Origin: Pseudomonas simiae
GTDB taxonomy: Bacteria; Pseudomonadota; Gammaproteobacteria; Pseudomonadales; Pseudomonadaceae
Reading direction: 5' to 3'
Assembly: GCF_900111895.1 (NCBI RefSeq)
Contig: NZ_FOKB01000002.1
Location: forward strand, 1 to 64,000
DNA: 64,000 nt
Part shown: in pieces, positions 18,140 through 27,629 of the stretch
Layout: each line of letters begins with the position of its first letter
Position numbering within the stretch: position 1 is the first letter of the stretch
Made by a program: the position numbers and the translations under genes
The notes under the pieces: model-generated
The model's input: only the letters and a program-made list of their open reading frames with translations
What the model was told of the DNA's origin: nothing
Database searches by the model: none

Positions 18140-19510
18140 TCAGGTCAGGAAGTGCCAGAGCAGCAGCGTACCGACCAGGCCCACCACGGACACAATAGTC
18201 TGCAACACCGACCACACCCAGATCGTCTGCTTCAACTGCAGGCCAAAGTACTCACGCACCATCCAGAACCCGGCGTCGTTGACGTGGCAAAAGAACACTG
18301 AGCCGGCGCCAATCGCCAGCGCGACCAACGAACTCTGGGTCGCTGCGAGCCCGGCCATCATCGGCGCGAGGATGCCTGCGGTGGTCGTGGTCGCGACGGT
18401 GGCCGAGCCGGTTGCCTGGCGCAACGCCACGGCGATCAACCAGGCCAGCAGCAGGTAAGGCATGTGCGCGCCTTCGGCGACCTTGCTGATGGTCTGGCTC
18501 ACGCCGGCATCCAGCAGCGTTTGCTTGAGACCACCGCCAGCGCCGATGGTCAGCAGCAATACGGCGATGGGCGCGAGGGCCTTACGCAGTGTGTTGCCGA
18601 CTTCCGCGCGTGGCATGCCGGCAGCCCAGCCCAGGCAGATCACGGCGGCGATCACGGCCAGGCCGAGGGCGATCAGCGGTTCGCCGAGGAATTTCAGGGT
18701 CAGGCCGATGGCGCTTTCAGCCGGCAGCGCGACTTTGGCCAAGGTGCTGCCCAGCATCAGGATCACCGGCAGCAGAATGATCAGCAATGACACGGTAAAG
18801 CTTGGCTGGCGCGGTGCCTTGGGTGGTGCGCTGAACAGCGCGCCGATGTCGGCCGGCTCGTCTACGTGGAGACGTTTGGACAGCCAGTTGCCATAGATCG
18901 GGCCAGCCAGGATCACCGCCGGCACTGCCAGGCAGAAGCCCAGCAACATGGTCAACCCCAGGTCGGCATGCAACGCGCTCACTGCGATCAGCGGCCCCGG
19001 ATGCGGTGGCATCAGGGCATGCAGGGTGGTCATGCCCGCCAGCGCCGGGATCGCGATTTTCAGCAGCGGCTGGTTCGAGCGTTTAGCCATCACCAAGATG
19101 ATCGGCACCATCATCACCAAGCCCACTTCGAAGAACAGCGGGAGGCCGATCACCATGGCCACCAGCGCCATCACCCAGGGCAATGCCTTGCCCTTGCCCA
19201 ACCCGAGCAAGGTGGTGGCGATACGGTCGGCAGCACCCGACTCCGCCATCAGTGCGCCGAGCATCGAGCCCAGGGCGATGATGATCCCGGCTTCACCGAG
19301 GATCGCCCCGGCGCCTTTGCTGAACGCCTTGGCCACTTCTTCGGGCGGCAGCCCGGCGCCGACCCCGGCGATAAAAGTACCGATCAGGATCGACAGGAAC
19401 GGCGGCAATTTGGTCGCACTGATCAGCACGATGATGCTGGCGATGGCCAGCAGTACACAGAACATAAGGCGGGTGTCGTGAACCATCCACACGGCAGTCG
19501 ATAACTCCAA
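18140..19510 (-). CDS. gntP: GntP-family gluconate:H+ symporter
   Basis: 456-residue permease of the gluconate transporter family with about 12-14 helices. Family blocks TKLPPFLSILIGTFIAGV, FFEVGLVMMVPI and HALMPPHPGP are clear. I set the start at a TTG (19510) because GAGGAG precedes it by seven bases and the protein then begins M-E-L-S-T; an ATG 15 bases upstream lacks a ribosome binding site, and longer versions add a non-conserved tail. No gluconokinase or GntR gene is adjacent, so the true substrate may be another sugar acid. Confidence 0.87.
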   Translation of the reverse strand: MELSTAVWMVHDTRLMFCVLLAIASIIVLISATKLPPFLSILIGTFIAGVGAGLPPEEVAKAFSKGAGAILGEAGIIIALGSMLGALMAESGAADRIATTLLGLGKGKALPWVMALVAMVIGLPLFFEVGLVMMVPIILVMAKRSNQPLLKIAIPALAGMTTLHALMPPHPGPLIAVSALHADLGLTMLLGFCLAVPAVILAGPIYGNWLSKRLHVDEPADIGALFSAPPKAPRQPSFTVSLLIILLPVILMLGSTLAKVALPAESAIGLTLKFLGEPLIALGLAVIAAVICLGWAAGMPRAEVGNTLRKALAPIAVLLLTIGAGGGLKQTLLDAGVSQTISKVAEGAHMPYLLLAWLIAVALRQATGSATVATTTTAGILAPMMAGLAATQSSLVALAIGAGSVFFCHVNDAGFWMVREYFGLQLKQTIWVWSVLQTIVSVVGLVGTLLLWHFLT

Positions 19511-19752
19511 AACAGGGCTCCTCATCGAACAGGTCGGGAAAATTGTTTCTTTTTGTTTCCTGCTCGAAAAGCATACCTGATACGACGTTGGCCAAGTGCT
19601 TATGTGCCGTTTTGGTGCGATCAGCGGTAAGAGGCGGTGATGCCCGCCGCAGAGCCATTGCTGTCGGATTTGTAATCTTTGCTCCACCGCCTTGATAAGT
19701 CGCGACGGCTACATTGCCCCCGCTTGTACTTCATGGGCGTGGAACTCTTGTT

Positions 19753-20973
19753 ATGGCAATTTCCGTTAAAAAACTTCTCGGAGCGGGTGTGTTGTGGGTG
19801 GTTGCCAGCGCCGCCCAGGCACAAACCCTGACCCTCGATTCAGCCCTGCAAACCGCTTTCGCCAACAACCCCGATTTGGCGGCCGCGCAATGGGAAATCG
19901 ACATCGCCCAGGGCGGGCGTCAGCAGGCCGGTTTGATCCCCAACCCGGTGGCTTCCTGGGATGTGGAAGACACCCGCCGCGACTCCCGCACCACCAGCAT
20001 CAAGATCAGCCAGGCCCTGGAACTGGGCGGCAAACGGGGGGCGCGTATCGACGTCGCGTCCCGTGTGCAGGACGCCGCCGCATTGACGTTGGAGCAGCGG
20101 CGCAACAGCCTGCGCGCCGAAGTCATCGACAACTACTATGGTGCGCTGCGCGCACAGGAGCGCCTCGACCTGGCGCAGCGTTCCATGACGGTGGCCGAAC
20201 GCGGGCTGGTTGTCGCCAACGGTCGGGTGACAGCAGGCAAAGCCTCGCCGGTGGAGGCCACGCGGGCCCAAGTGCAGTTGTCGGAGATTCGCCTGGAACG
20301 TGACCGCGCGCAGATGGGCCTCACCGATGCCTATCGTCGCCTGGCCGCCAGCACTGGCAGCGCGGCGCCGAACTTCCAGGCCGTCGCCACACGAAACCCT
20401 TCCACACTGGCCGTGCCGTCAGCCACCCAGTTGCTGGCACGCCTTGAGCAAACCGCCGAGTTGCGCCTGGCCGAACTGAGCATCCTGCAATACGAAGCCA
20501 GCATCGGCTTGGAAAAAGCCCAGCGTATTCCCGACCTCGATGTGTCCATCGGCAGCCAATACGATGCCAGCGTGCGTGAACGGGTGAACCTGGTCGGTGT
20601 GTCGATGCCGATCCCGTTGTTCAACCGCAACCAGGGCAATGTACTCGCCGCGACGCGTCGCGCCGACCAGGCTCGCGACCTGCGCAACGCCACCGAACTG
20701 CGCCTGCGTACCGAAACCCGCCAGGCCGTCGACCTGTGGCAGTCCGCGAATACCGAGGTGCGCGTATTCAATCAGCAGATCCTGCCCGCCGCCCAAAGCG
20801 CGGTGGACAGCGCCACCCGTGGTTTCGAAATGGGCAAGTTCAGCTTCCTCGACGTGCTGGACGCCCAGCGCACCCTGATCGCGGCGCGCACCCAATACCT
20901 CACTGCCACCGCCCAGGCCACCGACGCCTGGGTGCGTATCGAGCGGATTTACGGCGATCTCGCCCGTTTTTGA
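19753..20973 (+). CDS. czcC: CzcC-type outer membrane factor
   Basis: 406-residue TolC-like outer-membrane channel of a heavy-metal RND efflux pump. An N-terminal signal peptide (VLWVVASAAQA) is followed by two outer-membrane-efflux repeats with long coiled-coil helices. The ATG at 19753 was chosen because it starts at the charged n-region of the signal. It is first gene of czcCBA and separated by 18 bases from czcB. The pump exports Co, Zn or Cd from periplasm or cytoplasm. Confidence 0.9.
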   Translation: MAISVKKLLGAGVLWVVASAAQAQTLTLDSALQTAFANNPDLAAAQWEIDIAQGGRQQAGLIPNPVASWDVEDTRRDSRTTSIKISQALELGGKRGARIDVASRVQDAAALTLEQRRNSLRAEVIDNYYGALRAQERLDLAQRSMTVAERGLVVANGRVTAGKASPVEATRAQVQLSEIRLERDRAQMGLTDAYRRLAASTGSAAPNFQAVATRNPSTLAVPSATQLLARLEQTAELRLAELSILQYEASIGLEKAQRIPDLDVSIGSQYDASVRERVNLVGVSMPIPLFNRNQGNVLAATRRADQARDLRNATELRLRTETRQAVDLWQSANTEVRVFNQQILPAAQSAVDSATRGFEMGKFSFLDVLDAQRTLIAARTQYLTATAQATDAWVRIERIYGDLARF

Positions 20974-20991
20974 TTCTCTTTGGAGTCCACT

Positions 20992-22098
20992 ATGAAGAAC
21001 CGACACGGCGTCGCACTCGCCGTCGCCCTGGGCCTGATGCTGTCCGGCCTCACCAGGGCCGACGAAGAAGAGGGCGCACTCGAACTCACCGAACAGCAGA
21101 TCCAGGCGGCCGGCATTCAACTGGCGATGGCTGAACCGCGTTCAATCGGCACGCTGCTGACGTTACCGGGGGAAGTGCGCCTGGATGAAGACCGTACCTC
21201 TCACATCGTCCCGCGTGCGGCGGGCGTGGTGGAGTCGGTGAAGGTCAACCTCGGTCAGTCGGTGAAGAAGGGTGAGTTGCTGGCGGTGATCGCCAGCCAG
21301 CAGGTGTCCGACCAGCGCAGCGAGTTGGCGGCCAGCGAACGACGCGTCGAACTGGCACGCACCACCTTCCAGCGCGAACGCCAATTGTGGCAAGACAAAA
21401 TCTCCGCCGAGCAGGATTACCTGTTGGCGCGCCAGACACTGCAAGAAGCCGAAATCGCCCTGAACAATGCCCGCCAGAAGATGACCGCGCTCAGTGGCAG
21501 TGCTGGGCTGGTTGGCGGCAATCGTTACGAACTGCGCGCGCCCTTTGCTGGCGTGGTCGTGGAAAAACACCTGGGCGTTGGCGAAGTCGTGGGTGAAACC
21601 AGTAACGCCTTCACCCTCTCGGACCTGTCCCACGTGTGGGTCACGTTCGGTGTATTTCCCAAGGACTTGAACAAGGTCCGGGTCGGCAAACCGGTCAACG
21701 TCAGCTCTACCGAAATGGGCACCGAAGTGCAGGGCACTGTGGCGTTTGTCGGCAACCTGCTCGGTGAACAAACCCGCACTGCCACCGTGCGCGTCAGTGT
21801 CGCCAACCCTGACGATGCGTGGCGCCCGGGCTTGTTCGTCAACGTGCAACTCGTCACAGATTCTTACGAGGCCAAGGTCACCGTCCCACAAACCGCAATC
21901 CAGACCGTCGAGGAAAAGCCCTCGGTCTTTGTACGCACGCCCGAGGGTTTCATCACCCGCCACCTGGAACTGGGGACGAGTGAAAACGGCTACGTTGAAG
22001 TGCGCCAGGGCCTTGAGGCCGGGGCACAGGTGGCTACTGTCGGCAGCTTCATCCTCAAGTCCGAACTGGGCAAAGGCTCGGCCGAACACGCCCATTGA
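20992..22098 (+). CDS. czcB: CzcB-type periplasmic adaptor
   Basis: 368-residue membrane-fusion protein linking the CzcA pump to CzcC. It has a signal peptide (VALAVALGLMLSGLTRA), a lipoyl/barrel-sandwich domain split by an alpha-hairpin (about residues 105-165), and a C-terminal beta-barrel region. TGGAG sits just before the ATG at 20992; a TTG four codons earlier would place this sequence inside the gene. No extended His-rich metal-binding N-terminus is present. Confidence 0.9.
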   Translation: MKNRHGVALAVALGLMLSGLTRADEEEGALELTEQQIQAAGIQLAMAEPRSIGTLLTLPGEVRLDEDRTSHIVPRAAGVVESVKVNLGQSVKKGELLAVIASQQVSDQRSELAASERRVELARTTFQRERQLWQDKISAEQDYLLARQTLQEAEIALNNARQKMTALSGSAGLVGGNRYELRAPFAGVVVEKHLGVGEVVGETSNAFTLSDLSHVWVTFGVFPKDLNKVRVGKPVNVSSTEMGTEVQGTVAFVGNLLGEQTRTATVRVSVANPDDAWRPGLFVNVQLVTDSYEAKVTVPQTAIQTVEEKPSVFVRTPEGFITRHLELGTSENGYVEVRQGLEAGAQVATVGSFILKSELGKGSAEHAH

Positions 22099-22116
22099 TC
22101 CCGCGAGTGATTCCCC

Positions 22117-25100
22117 ATGTTTGAGCGCCTTATCCAATTTGCCATCGAGCAGCGCATCATCGTGCTGCTGGCGGTGCTGTTGATGGCCGGTGTCGGCATC
22201 GCCAGCTATCAGAAATTGCCCATCGACGCCGTGCCCGACATCACCAACGTGCAGGTGCAGATCAACTCGGCGGCGGCCGGGTTTTCGCCGCTGGAAACCG
22301 AACAGCGCATCACCTTTCCCATCGAAACCGCCATGGCCGGTTTGCCGGGTTTGCAGCAGACCCGTTCGCTGTCACGTTCCGGGTTGTCCCAGGTCACGGT
22401 GATCTTCAAGGACGGCACCGACCTGTTCTTCGCTCGCCAGTTGGTCAATGAGCGCTTGCAAGTCGCTCGTGAGCAATTGCCCTTGGGGATCGAAACGGCG
22501 ATGGGGCCAATTTCCACCGGGCTTGGGGAAATTTTCCTATGGACCGTTGAGGCCAAGGAGGGCGCGCGCAAGGACGACGGCACGCCTTACACGCCGACTG
22601 ACCTGCGCGTCATCCAGGACTGGATCATCAAGCCGCAACTGCGCAACGTGCCGGGCGTGGCCGAGATCAACACCATTGGCGGCTTCGCCAAGGAGTACCA
22701 GATTGCGCCCGACCCCAAGCGTCTGGCCGCCTACAACCTGACCTTGAATGACCTGGTCACCGCGCTGGAGCGCAACAACGCCAACGTCGGCGCCGGGTAC
22801 ATCGAGCGTAGCGGCGAGCAACTGCTGATCCGCGCGCCGGGGCAATTGGCGTCTATCGAGGACATCGCCAATATCGTCATTACCAGTTCGGATGGCACGC
22901 CGATTCGCGTGCGCAATGTCGCCCAGGTCGAGATCGGCCGTGAACTGCGTACCGGTGCCGCCACGGAAAATGGCCGCGAAGTGGTGCTGGGCACCGTGTT
23001 CATGTTGATCGGCGAAAACAGCCGGAGCGTGTCCCAGGCCGTGGCGAAAAAGCTTGAAGCGATCAACCGTTCGCTGCCCGAGGGGGTGGTCGCCGTCACC
23101 GTCTACGACCGCACCAACCTGGTCGAAAAAGCCATTAGCACCGTGAAGAAAAACCTCTTCGAAGGCGCTCTTTTAGTGGTGGCAGTGTTGTTCCTGTTTT
23201 TGGGCAATATCCGCGCCGCGCTGATCACCGCGATGGTGATTCCCCTCGCGATGCTGTTCACCTTTACCGGCATGTTTACCAATAAAGTCAGCGCCAATTT
23301 GATGAGCCTTGGCGCGCTGGATTTCGGCATCATCGTCGACGGCGCGGTGGTGATTGTCGAGAACGCCATCCGCCGGCTGGCCCACGCACAGCACCGCCAT
23401 GGCCGACTGCTGACTCGCAGCGAGCGCCTGCACGAAGTGTTTGCCGCCGCCAAGGAAGCACGACGGGCGCTGATCTTCGGGCAACTGATCATCATGGTGG
23501 TGTACCTGCCGATCTTCGCCCTCACCGGGGTGGCCGGGAAGATGTTCCACCCTATGGCGTTTACCGTGGTGATTGCCCTGTTGGGCGCGATGATTCTATC
23601 GGTGACCTTCGTGCCGGCGGCGATTGCGCTGTTCGTCACCGGCAAGGTCAAGGAAGAAGAAAACCTTGTCATGCGCAGCGCGCGTCGGGTCTATGCACCG
23701 GTGCTGGACTGGGTGATGGCGCGTCGTCCGTGGGTGTTCGGCTTGGCCGTGTTGACCATCGTCGCCTCGGGCGTTGTTGCCAGCCGCATGGGCAGCGAAT
23801 TTATCCCCAGCCTCAGCGAAGGCGATTTCGCCCAGCAGGCCTTGCGCGTGCCCGGCACCAGCCTGACGCAATCGGTGCAGATGCAACAGCAGCTGGAAAA
23901 AACCTTGATGGCCCAGGTGCCGGAAATCGAGCGGGTATTTGCGCGCACCGGAACTGCGGAAATTGCCTCCGACCCGATGCCACCGAACATTTCCGACAGC
24001 TACGTGATGCTCAAGCCCAAGGACCAATGGCCGGACCCGCGAAAGTCCCGCGAAACCCTGATCGCCGACATCCAGCGCGCCAGTGCGATTGTGCCGGGCA
24101 GCGCGTACGAGTTATCGCAGCCGATCCAGCTGCGTTTCAACGAGTTGATCTCCGGTGTGCGCAGCGATGTGGCGGTGAAGGTGTTTGGCGATGACATGGA
24201 CGTGCTGAACAAGACCGCCGGGGAAATTGCCGAGACCCTGCAAAAGCTCGGTGGCGCCTCGGAAGTCAAGGTTGAACAGACCTCCGGCCTGCCGGTGCTG
24301 ACCATCAATATCGACCGCGACAAAGCCGCGCGTTTTGGCCTGAATGTGGGCGATGTGCAGGACACCCTTGCCGTCGCTGTCGGGGGGCGCCAGGCGGGCA
24401 CGCTCTACGAAGGTGACCGGCGTTTCGACATGGTCGTGCGCTTGTCTGACGCGCTGCGCACCGATATCGACGGGTTGTCGCGGTTGTTGATTCCGGTACC
24501 GGGTAATGCGTCTGGACAGTTGGGTTTCATTGCGTTGTCCCAGGTAGCGAGCCTGGACCTGGTGCTTGGCCCGAACCAGATCAGTCGTGAGAACGGCAAG
24601 CGTTTGGTGATCGTCAGTGCCAACGTGCGCGGACGCGATATCGGCTCGTTCGTGGAAGAGGCTGAGGCGGCGATTCTCGCTCAGGTCAAGGTGCCGGCGG
24701 GCTACTGGACCACCTGGGGCGGCCAATTCGAACAGTTGAAGGAAGCATCCGAGCGGTTGCGCATCGTGGTGCCGGTGGCGTTGCTGCTGGTGTTTGGTTT
24801 GCTGTTCATGATGTTCAACAACCTCAAGGACGGCCTGCTGGTATTCACCGGGATTCCGTTCGCCTTGACCGGTGGGATCATGGCGCTGTGGCTGCGGGAT
24901 ATTCCGCTGTCGATTTCGGCAGGAGTGGGCTTTATTGCCTTGTCCGGCGTGGCGGTGTTGAACGGCCTGGTGATGATTGCGTTCATCCGTAACCTGCGCG
25001 AGGAAGGGCGCTCATTGTCGATGGCGATCAACGAAGGCGCGTTGACCCGGTTGCGCCCGGTGTTGATGACGGCATTGGTGGCTTCCCTCGGGTTTATCCC

Positions 25101-25254
25101 CATGGCGCTGGCCACCGGCACCGGCGCCGAAGTGCAGCGGCCGTTGGCGACGGTGGTGATCGGCGGGATTATTTCTTCTACGTTGCTAACCTTGCTGGTG
25201 CTGCCGGCGCTGTATCAGTGGGCGCATCGCAAGGACGAGGAAACACCAGGCTGA
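22117..25254 (+). CDS. czcA: CzcA-type heavy-metal RND efflux pump
   Basis: 1045-residue inner-membrane proton/metal antiporter of the HME-RND family. Twelve helices and two large periplasmic loops are apparent, and the HME signature DFGIIVDGAVVIVEN (transmembrane helix 4, proton relay) points to divalent Zn/Cd/Co rather than Cu/Ag export. Length is typical. The last 77 bases overlap the end of the convergently transcribed sensor kinase gene. Confidence 0.93.
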   Translation: MFERLIQFAIEQRIIVLLAVLLMAGVGIASYQKLPIDAVPDITNVQVQINSAAAGFSPLETEQRITFPIETAMAGLPGLQQTRSLSRSGLSQVTVIFKDGTDLFFARQLVNERLQVAREQLPLGIETAMGPISTGLGEIFLWTVEAKEGARKDDGTPYTPTDLRVIQDWIIKPQLRNVPGVAEINTIGGFAKEYQIAPDPKRLAAYNLTLNDLVTALERNNANVGAGYIERSGEQLLIRAPGQLASIEDIANIVITSSDGTPIRVRNVAQVEIGRELRTGAATENGREVVLGTVFMLIGENSRSVSQAVAKKLEAINRSLPEGVVAVTVYDRTNLVEKAISTVKKNLFEGALLVVAVLFLFLGNIRAALITAMVIPLAMLFTFTGMFTNKVSANLMSLGALDFGIIVDGAVVIVENAIRRLAHAQHRHGRLLTRSERLHEVFAAAKEARRALIFGQLIIMVVYLPIFALTGVAGKMFHPMAFTVVIALLGAMILSVTFVPAAIALFVTGKVKEEENLVMRSARRVYAPVLDWVMARRPWVFGLAVLTIVASGVVASRMGSEFIPSLSEGDFAQQALRVPGTSLTQSVQMQQQLEKTLMAQVPEIERVFARTGTAEIASDPMPPNISDSYVMLKPKDQWPDPRKSRETLIADIQRASAIVPGSAYELSQPIQLRFNELISGVRSDVAVKVFGDDMDVLNKTAGEIAETLQKLGGASEVKVEQTSGLPVLTINIDRDKAARFGLNVGDVQDTLAVAVGGRQAGTLYEGDRRFDMVVRLSDALRTDIDGLSRLLIPVPGNASGQLGFIALSQVASLDLVLGPNQISRENGKRLVIVSANVRGRDIGSFVEEAEAAILAQVKVPAGYWTTWGGQFEQLKEASERLRIVVPVALLLVFGLLFMMFNNLKDGLLVFTGIPFALTGGIMALWLRDIPLSISAGVGFIALSGVAVLNGLVMIAFIRNLREEGRSLSMAINEGALTRLRPVLMTALVASLGFIPMALATGTGAEVQRPLATVVIGGIISSTLLTLLVLPALYQWAHRKDEETPG

Positions 25255-26614
25255 ACCGCGTGAAACGGCCCGGCTGGCTGCTGACGTCGGCGTGCCCCTG
25301 ATGCAGGTGCATGATCGACTGCACAATCGCCAGCCCAAGGCCGGTGCCGCCTTCAGCACGGGCGCGGCTGTTGTCGGCGCGGTAGAAACGCTCGAACAGA
25401 TGCGGCAGGTGATGGGCTTCGATGCCGCGCCCCGGGTTGCCCACCGACAGCGACACGCTCTGCTCATAGCTTTCCACCAGCAGCAAGACGCTGGCGTCGC
25501 GAGGGGTGTGGCGAATGGCGTTGGACAGCAGATTGGAAATGGCGCGCTGAATCATCAGGCGATCTCCCGTTACCCAGGCGTCGCCGCGCAGGGTCAGGCT
25601 GACGTTTTTGTCCTCGGCGCTGAGGGCGAACAACTCCATCACCCGCTGCGCTTCCTGCTCCAGCGACACCGGTGCAAACCCGGCCCGCGCCGCCGGGTGG
25701 CTGACCTGGGCCAGGAACAGCATGTCGGACACCATGCGCGACAGGCGTTCCATTTCCTCGGTGCAGGACTCCAGGCTGGCCTTGTATTCGTCTGAGGGCC
25801 GCTCGCGGGATAAAGTCACCTGGGCCTTGCCCATCAGGTTGGTCAAGGGAGCGCGCAGTTCATGGGCCAGGTCGTCGGAGAACTGCGTCAGTTGCTGCAC
25901 CCCGGCGTCCAGGCGGTGCAGCATGAAGTTGATGCCCTGGGCCAGTTCGCCCAGCTCTTTGGGCAGGTTGTCCAGGGACAGCCGGTGGGTCAAGTCCTGG
26001 GTGCTGACTTTGGCCGCCACGCGGCTGAACTGCTGCAGCGGTGCAAGCCCGCGTTGCACCAGCCACCAGGCGCCCATGCCGATCAGGATCAGCAGCATCG
26101 GCAGGGCGATCACCGTGGAACGCAGGTAGGCACTGAGCAACGCTTCATCATCAGAGCGGTCCAGGGATAGCAGCACGCGTACGTACTCGCCGCCTTGCAA
26201 CGGCATCAGGCGCGTCGCACTGAGGATACGATTGCCCTGGCCGTCGACCCAGTTCAAATAAGCCAGGTTTTTACCGGTGGGCACGTCGAGCAACAGCGGT
26301 TGCTGGGGCTTGGCGCCGACGCTCAGAAGTACCGGCGCATCGGAGCGTGCGCCGATGATGGTCAGGTAGATATTGTCGTGGCCCATCACCAGGTCCAGCA
26401 GTGAGTGCGGGCGGTTAGTGATGCGGTGTTCATCGAGGCCCTGGCCGAGGGTATGGGCCAGTTGCTCCATTTTGTTTTCCAGGCCCTTGCGTGCCAGCTT
26501 GTCCAGTTCGTGGGTCAGGGCCAGGTACGCCAGGCTCGCCAGCAGCACAACCAACCCGGCGCCCATCAGGCTGACCGTCAGCCCCAGGCGCATCGACAGG
26601 CTGCTGGTCTTCAT
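25178..26614 (-). CDS. czcS: Heavy-metal sensor histidine kinase (CzcS/CopS type)
   Basis: 478-residue membrane sensor kinase. Two transmembrane helices (about 11-33 and 166-187) bracket a periplasmic sensor domain, followed by HAMP, the phosphoacceptor H-box DDLAHELRAP (His251), N-box NLLSNAIRHT and the G-box GTGLGLAIV. This fits the heavy-metal sensor kinase subfamily. Start overlaps the regulator stop by four bases. The C-terminal Ala/Pro tail is encoded opposite the end of czcA. Confidence 0.9.
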   Translation of the reverse strand: MKTSSLSMRLGLTVSLMGAGLVVLLASLAYLALTHELDKLARKGLENKMEQLAHTLGQGLDEHRITNRPHSLLDLVMGHDNIYLTIIGARSDAPVLLSVGAKPQQPLLLDVPTGKNLAYLNWVDGQGNRILSATRLMPLQGGEYVRVLLSLDRSDDEALLSAYLRSTVIALPMLLILIGMGAWWLVQRGLAPLQQFSRVAAKVSTQDLTHRLSLDNLPKELGELAQGINFMLHRLDAGVQQLTQFSDDLAHELRAPLTNLMGKAQVTLSRERPSDEYKASLESCTEEMERLSRMVSDMLFLAQVSHPAARAGFAPVSLEQEAQRVMELFALSAEDKNVSLTLRGDAWVTGDRLMIQRAISNLLSNAIRHTPRDASVLLLVESYEQSVSLSVGNPGRGIEAHHLPHLFERFYRADNSRARAEGGTGLGLAIVQSIMHLHQGHADVSSQPGRFTRFSLVFPRPCDAPTDTAPAAPARLAT

Positions 26615-27285
26615 GGGCGCGCCTCCAGCACGTAACCCACGCCGCGAATCGTGTGGATCAGCTTCACCTCACTCTGATCATCGACCTTGGCGCGCAGGCG
26701 GCTGATGGAGACTTCCACCACATTGGTGTCGCAGTCGAAGTTCATGTCCCACACCAGCGAGATGATCTGCGTGCGGGTCATCACCTGGCCGGCCTGGCGC
26801 ATCAGCACGTGCAGCAAGGCAAATTCTTTGGTCGTCAGGTCGATCCGACGGTTGCCGCGATAGGCGCGATGCCGGCGTGGGTCCAGTTCCAGGTCCGAGA
26901 CGCGCAGCACATCCGGCAGCGGGATGTGCTCGCTGCGTCGCAACAACGTGCGCACACGGGCCAGCAGCTCGGGGAACTCGAAGGGCTTGACCAGATAATC
27001 ATCGGCGCCCATGTCCAGGCCCTTGATCTTGTCGGCCAGCCGCCCACGCGCGGTGAGCATCATCACGCGCTGGTTACCGTCGCGGCGCAGTTGCTCCAGC
27101 ACTTCCCAGCCGTCGGTGTTGGGCAAGTTGACATCCAGGATCACCAATTCGTAGCTGTGTTGCCTGGCAAGGTGCAGGCCATCAATGCCGCTGGCGGCGC
27201 AATCGACGACATAACCGCTTTCGGTCAGGCCTTGCTGCAGGTAGTCGGCGGTTTTCTGTTCGTCCTCAACCACAAGGATACGCAT
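26611..27285 (-). CDS. czcR: Heavy-metal response regulator, OmpR family (CzcR/CopR type)
   Basis: 224-residue response regulator with receiver domain (acidic pair Glu7/Asp8, phosphorylatable Asp51, Lys in the KPFEFPEL loop) and a C-terminal winged-helix DNA-binding domain. It is first gene of the czcRS operon and coupled to the kinase by a 4-base overlap. In P. aeruginosa CzcR activates czcCBA and represses oprD, which fits the OprD-type gene directly upstream here. Confidence 0.92.
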   Translation of the reverse strand: MRILVVEDEQKTADYLQQGLTESGYVVDCAASGIDGLHLARQHSYELVILDVNLPNTDGWEVLEQLRRDGNQRVMMLTARGRLADKIKGLDMGADDYLVKPFEFPELLARVRTLLRRSEHIPLPDVLRVSDLELDPRRHRAYRGNRRIDLTTKEFALLHVLMRQAGQVMTRTQIISLVWDMNFDCDTNVVEVSISRLRAKVDDQSEVKLIHTIRGVGYVLEARP

Positions 27286-27629
27286 GGGGAATTACCTTCA
27301 AAGAAAACGACAGGGGCATGGCCCCATAGCGAGGCTGAATTGAGCGTAGGAAAATTCTGAACCGTGAAGTAGCTTTAGGGTCAAGCCGCCTCAGGCAAGT
27401 GCGACGATTCGTCACTCAAGTCTGCACTCAAAAAAAACGCCCCAACCGGGGCGTAAAAGTTCATCTCTGTTCCAAAGGAGCTACACAAAAGCCGCAGAGA
27501 TGAGGTGTGTTCGATGTGCAGTGTAAAAAGTGCAACTTAACGAGAAGGTGAGGCCGATATTACAGTTCTGTCAGATTTCAACTTGTGAACAGATGTAGCG
27601 CATTAGAAAGTGAATGTAATTGGCCTGCC
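27286..27629. other. 344-base gap: porin 3' region, terminator, czcR promoter region
   Basis: This gap holds the 3' untranslated region of the OprD-type gene, a leftward terminator at 27429-27453 and a 9-bp hairpin (27461-27469 with 27495-27503), then about 140 bases that should contain the czcR promoter. No protein-coding potential was seen. A small RNA or long 3' UTR could end at the terminator. Confidence 0.5.
27429..27453 (-). terminator. Rho-independent terminator, leftward
   Basis: On the minus strand CGCCCC pairs with GGGGCG around a 4-base loop and is followed by eight T's. It lies about 180 bases past the porin stop codon. Confidence 0.8.
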
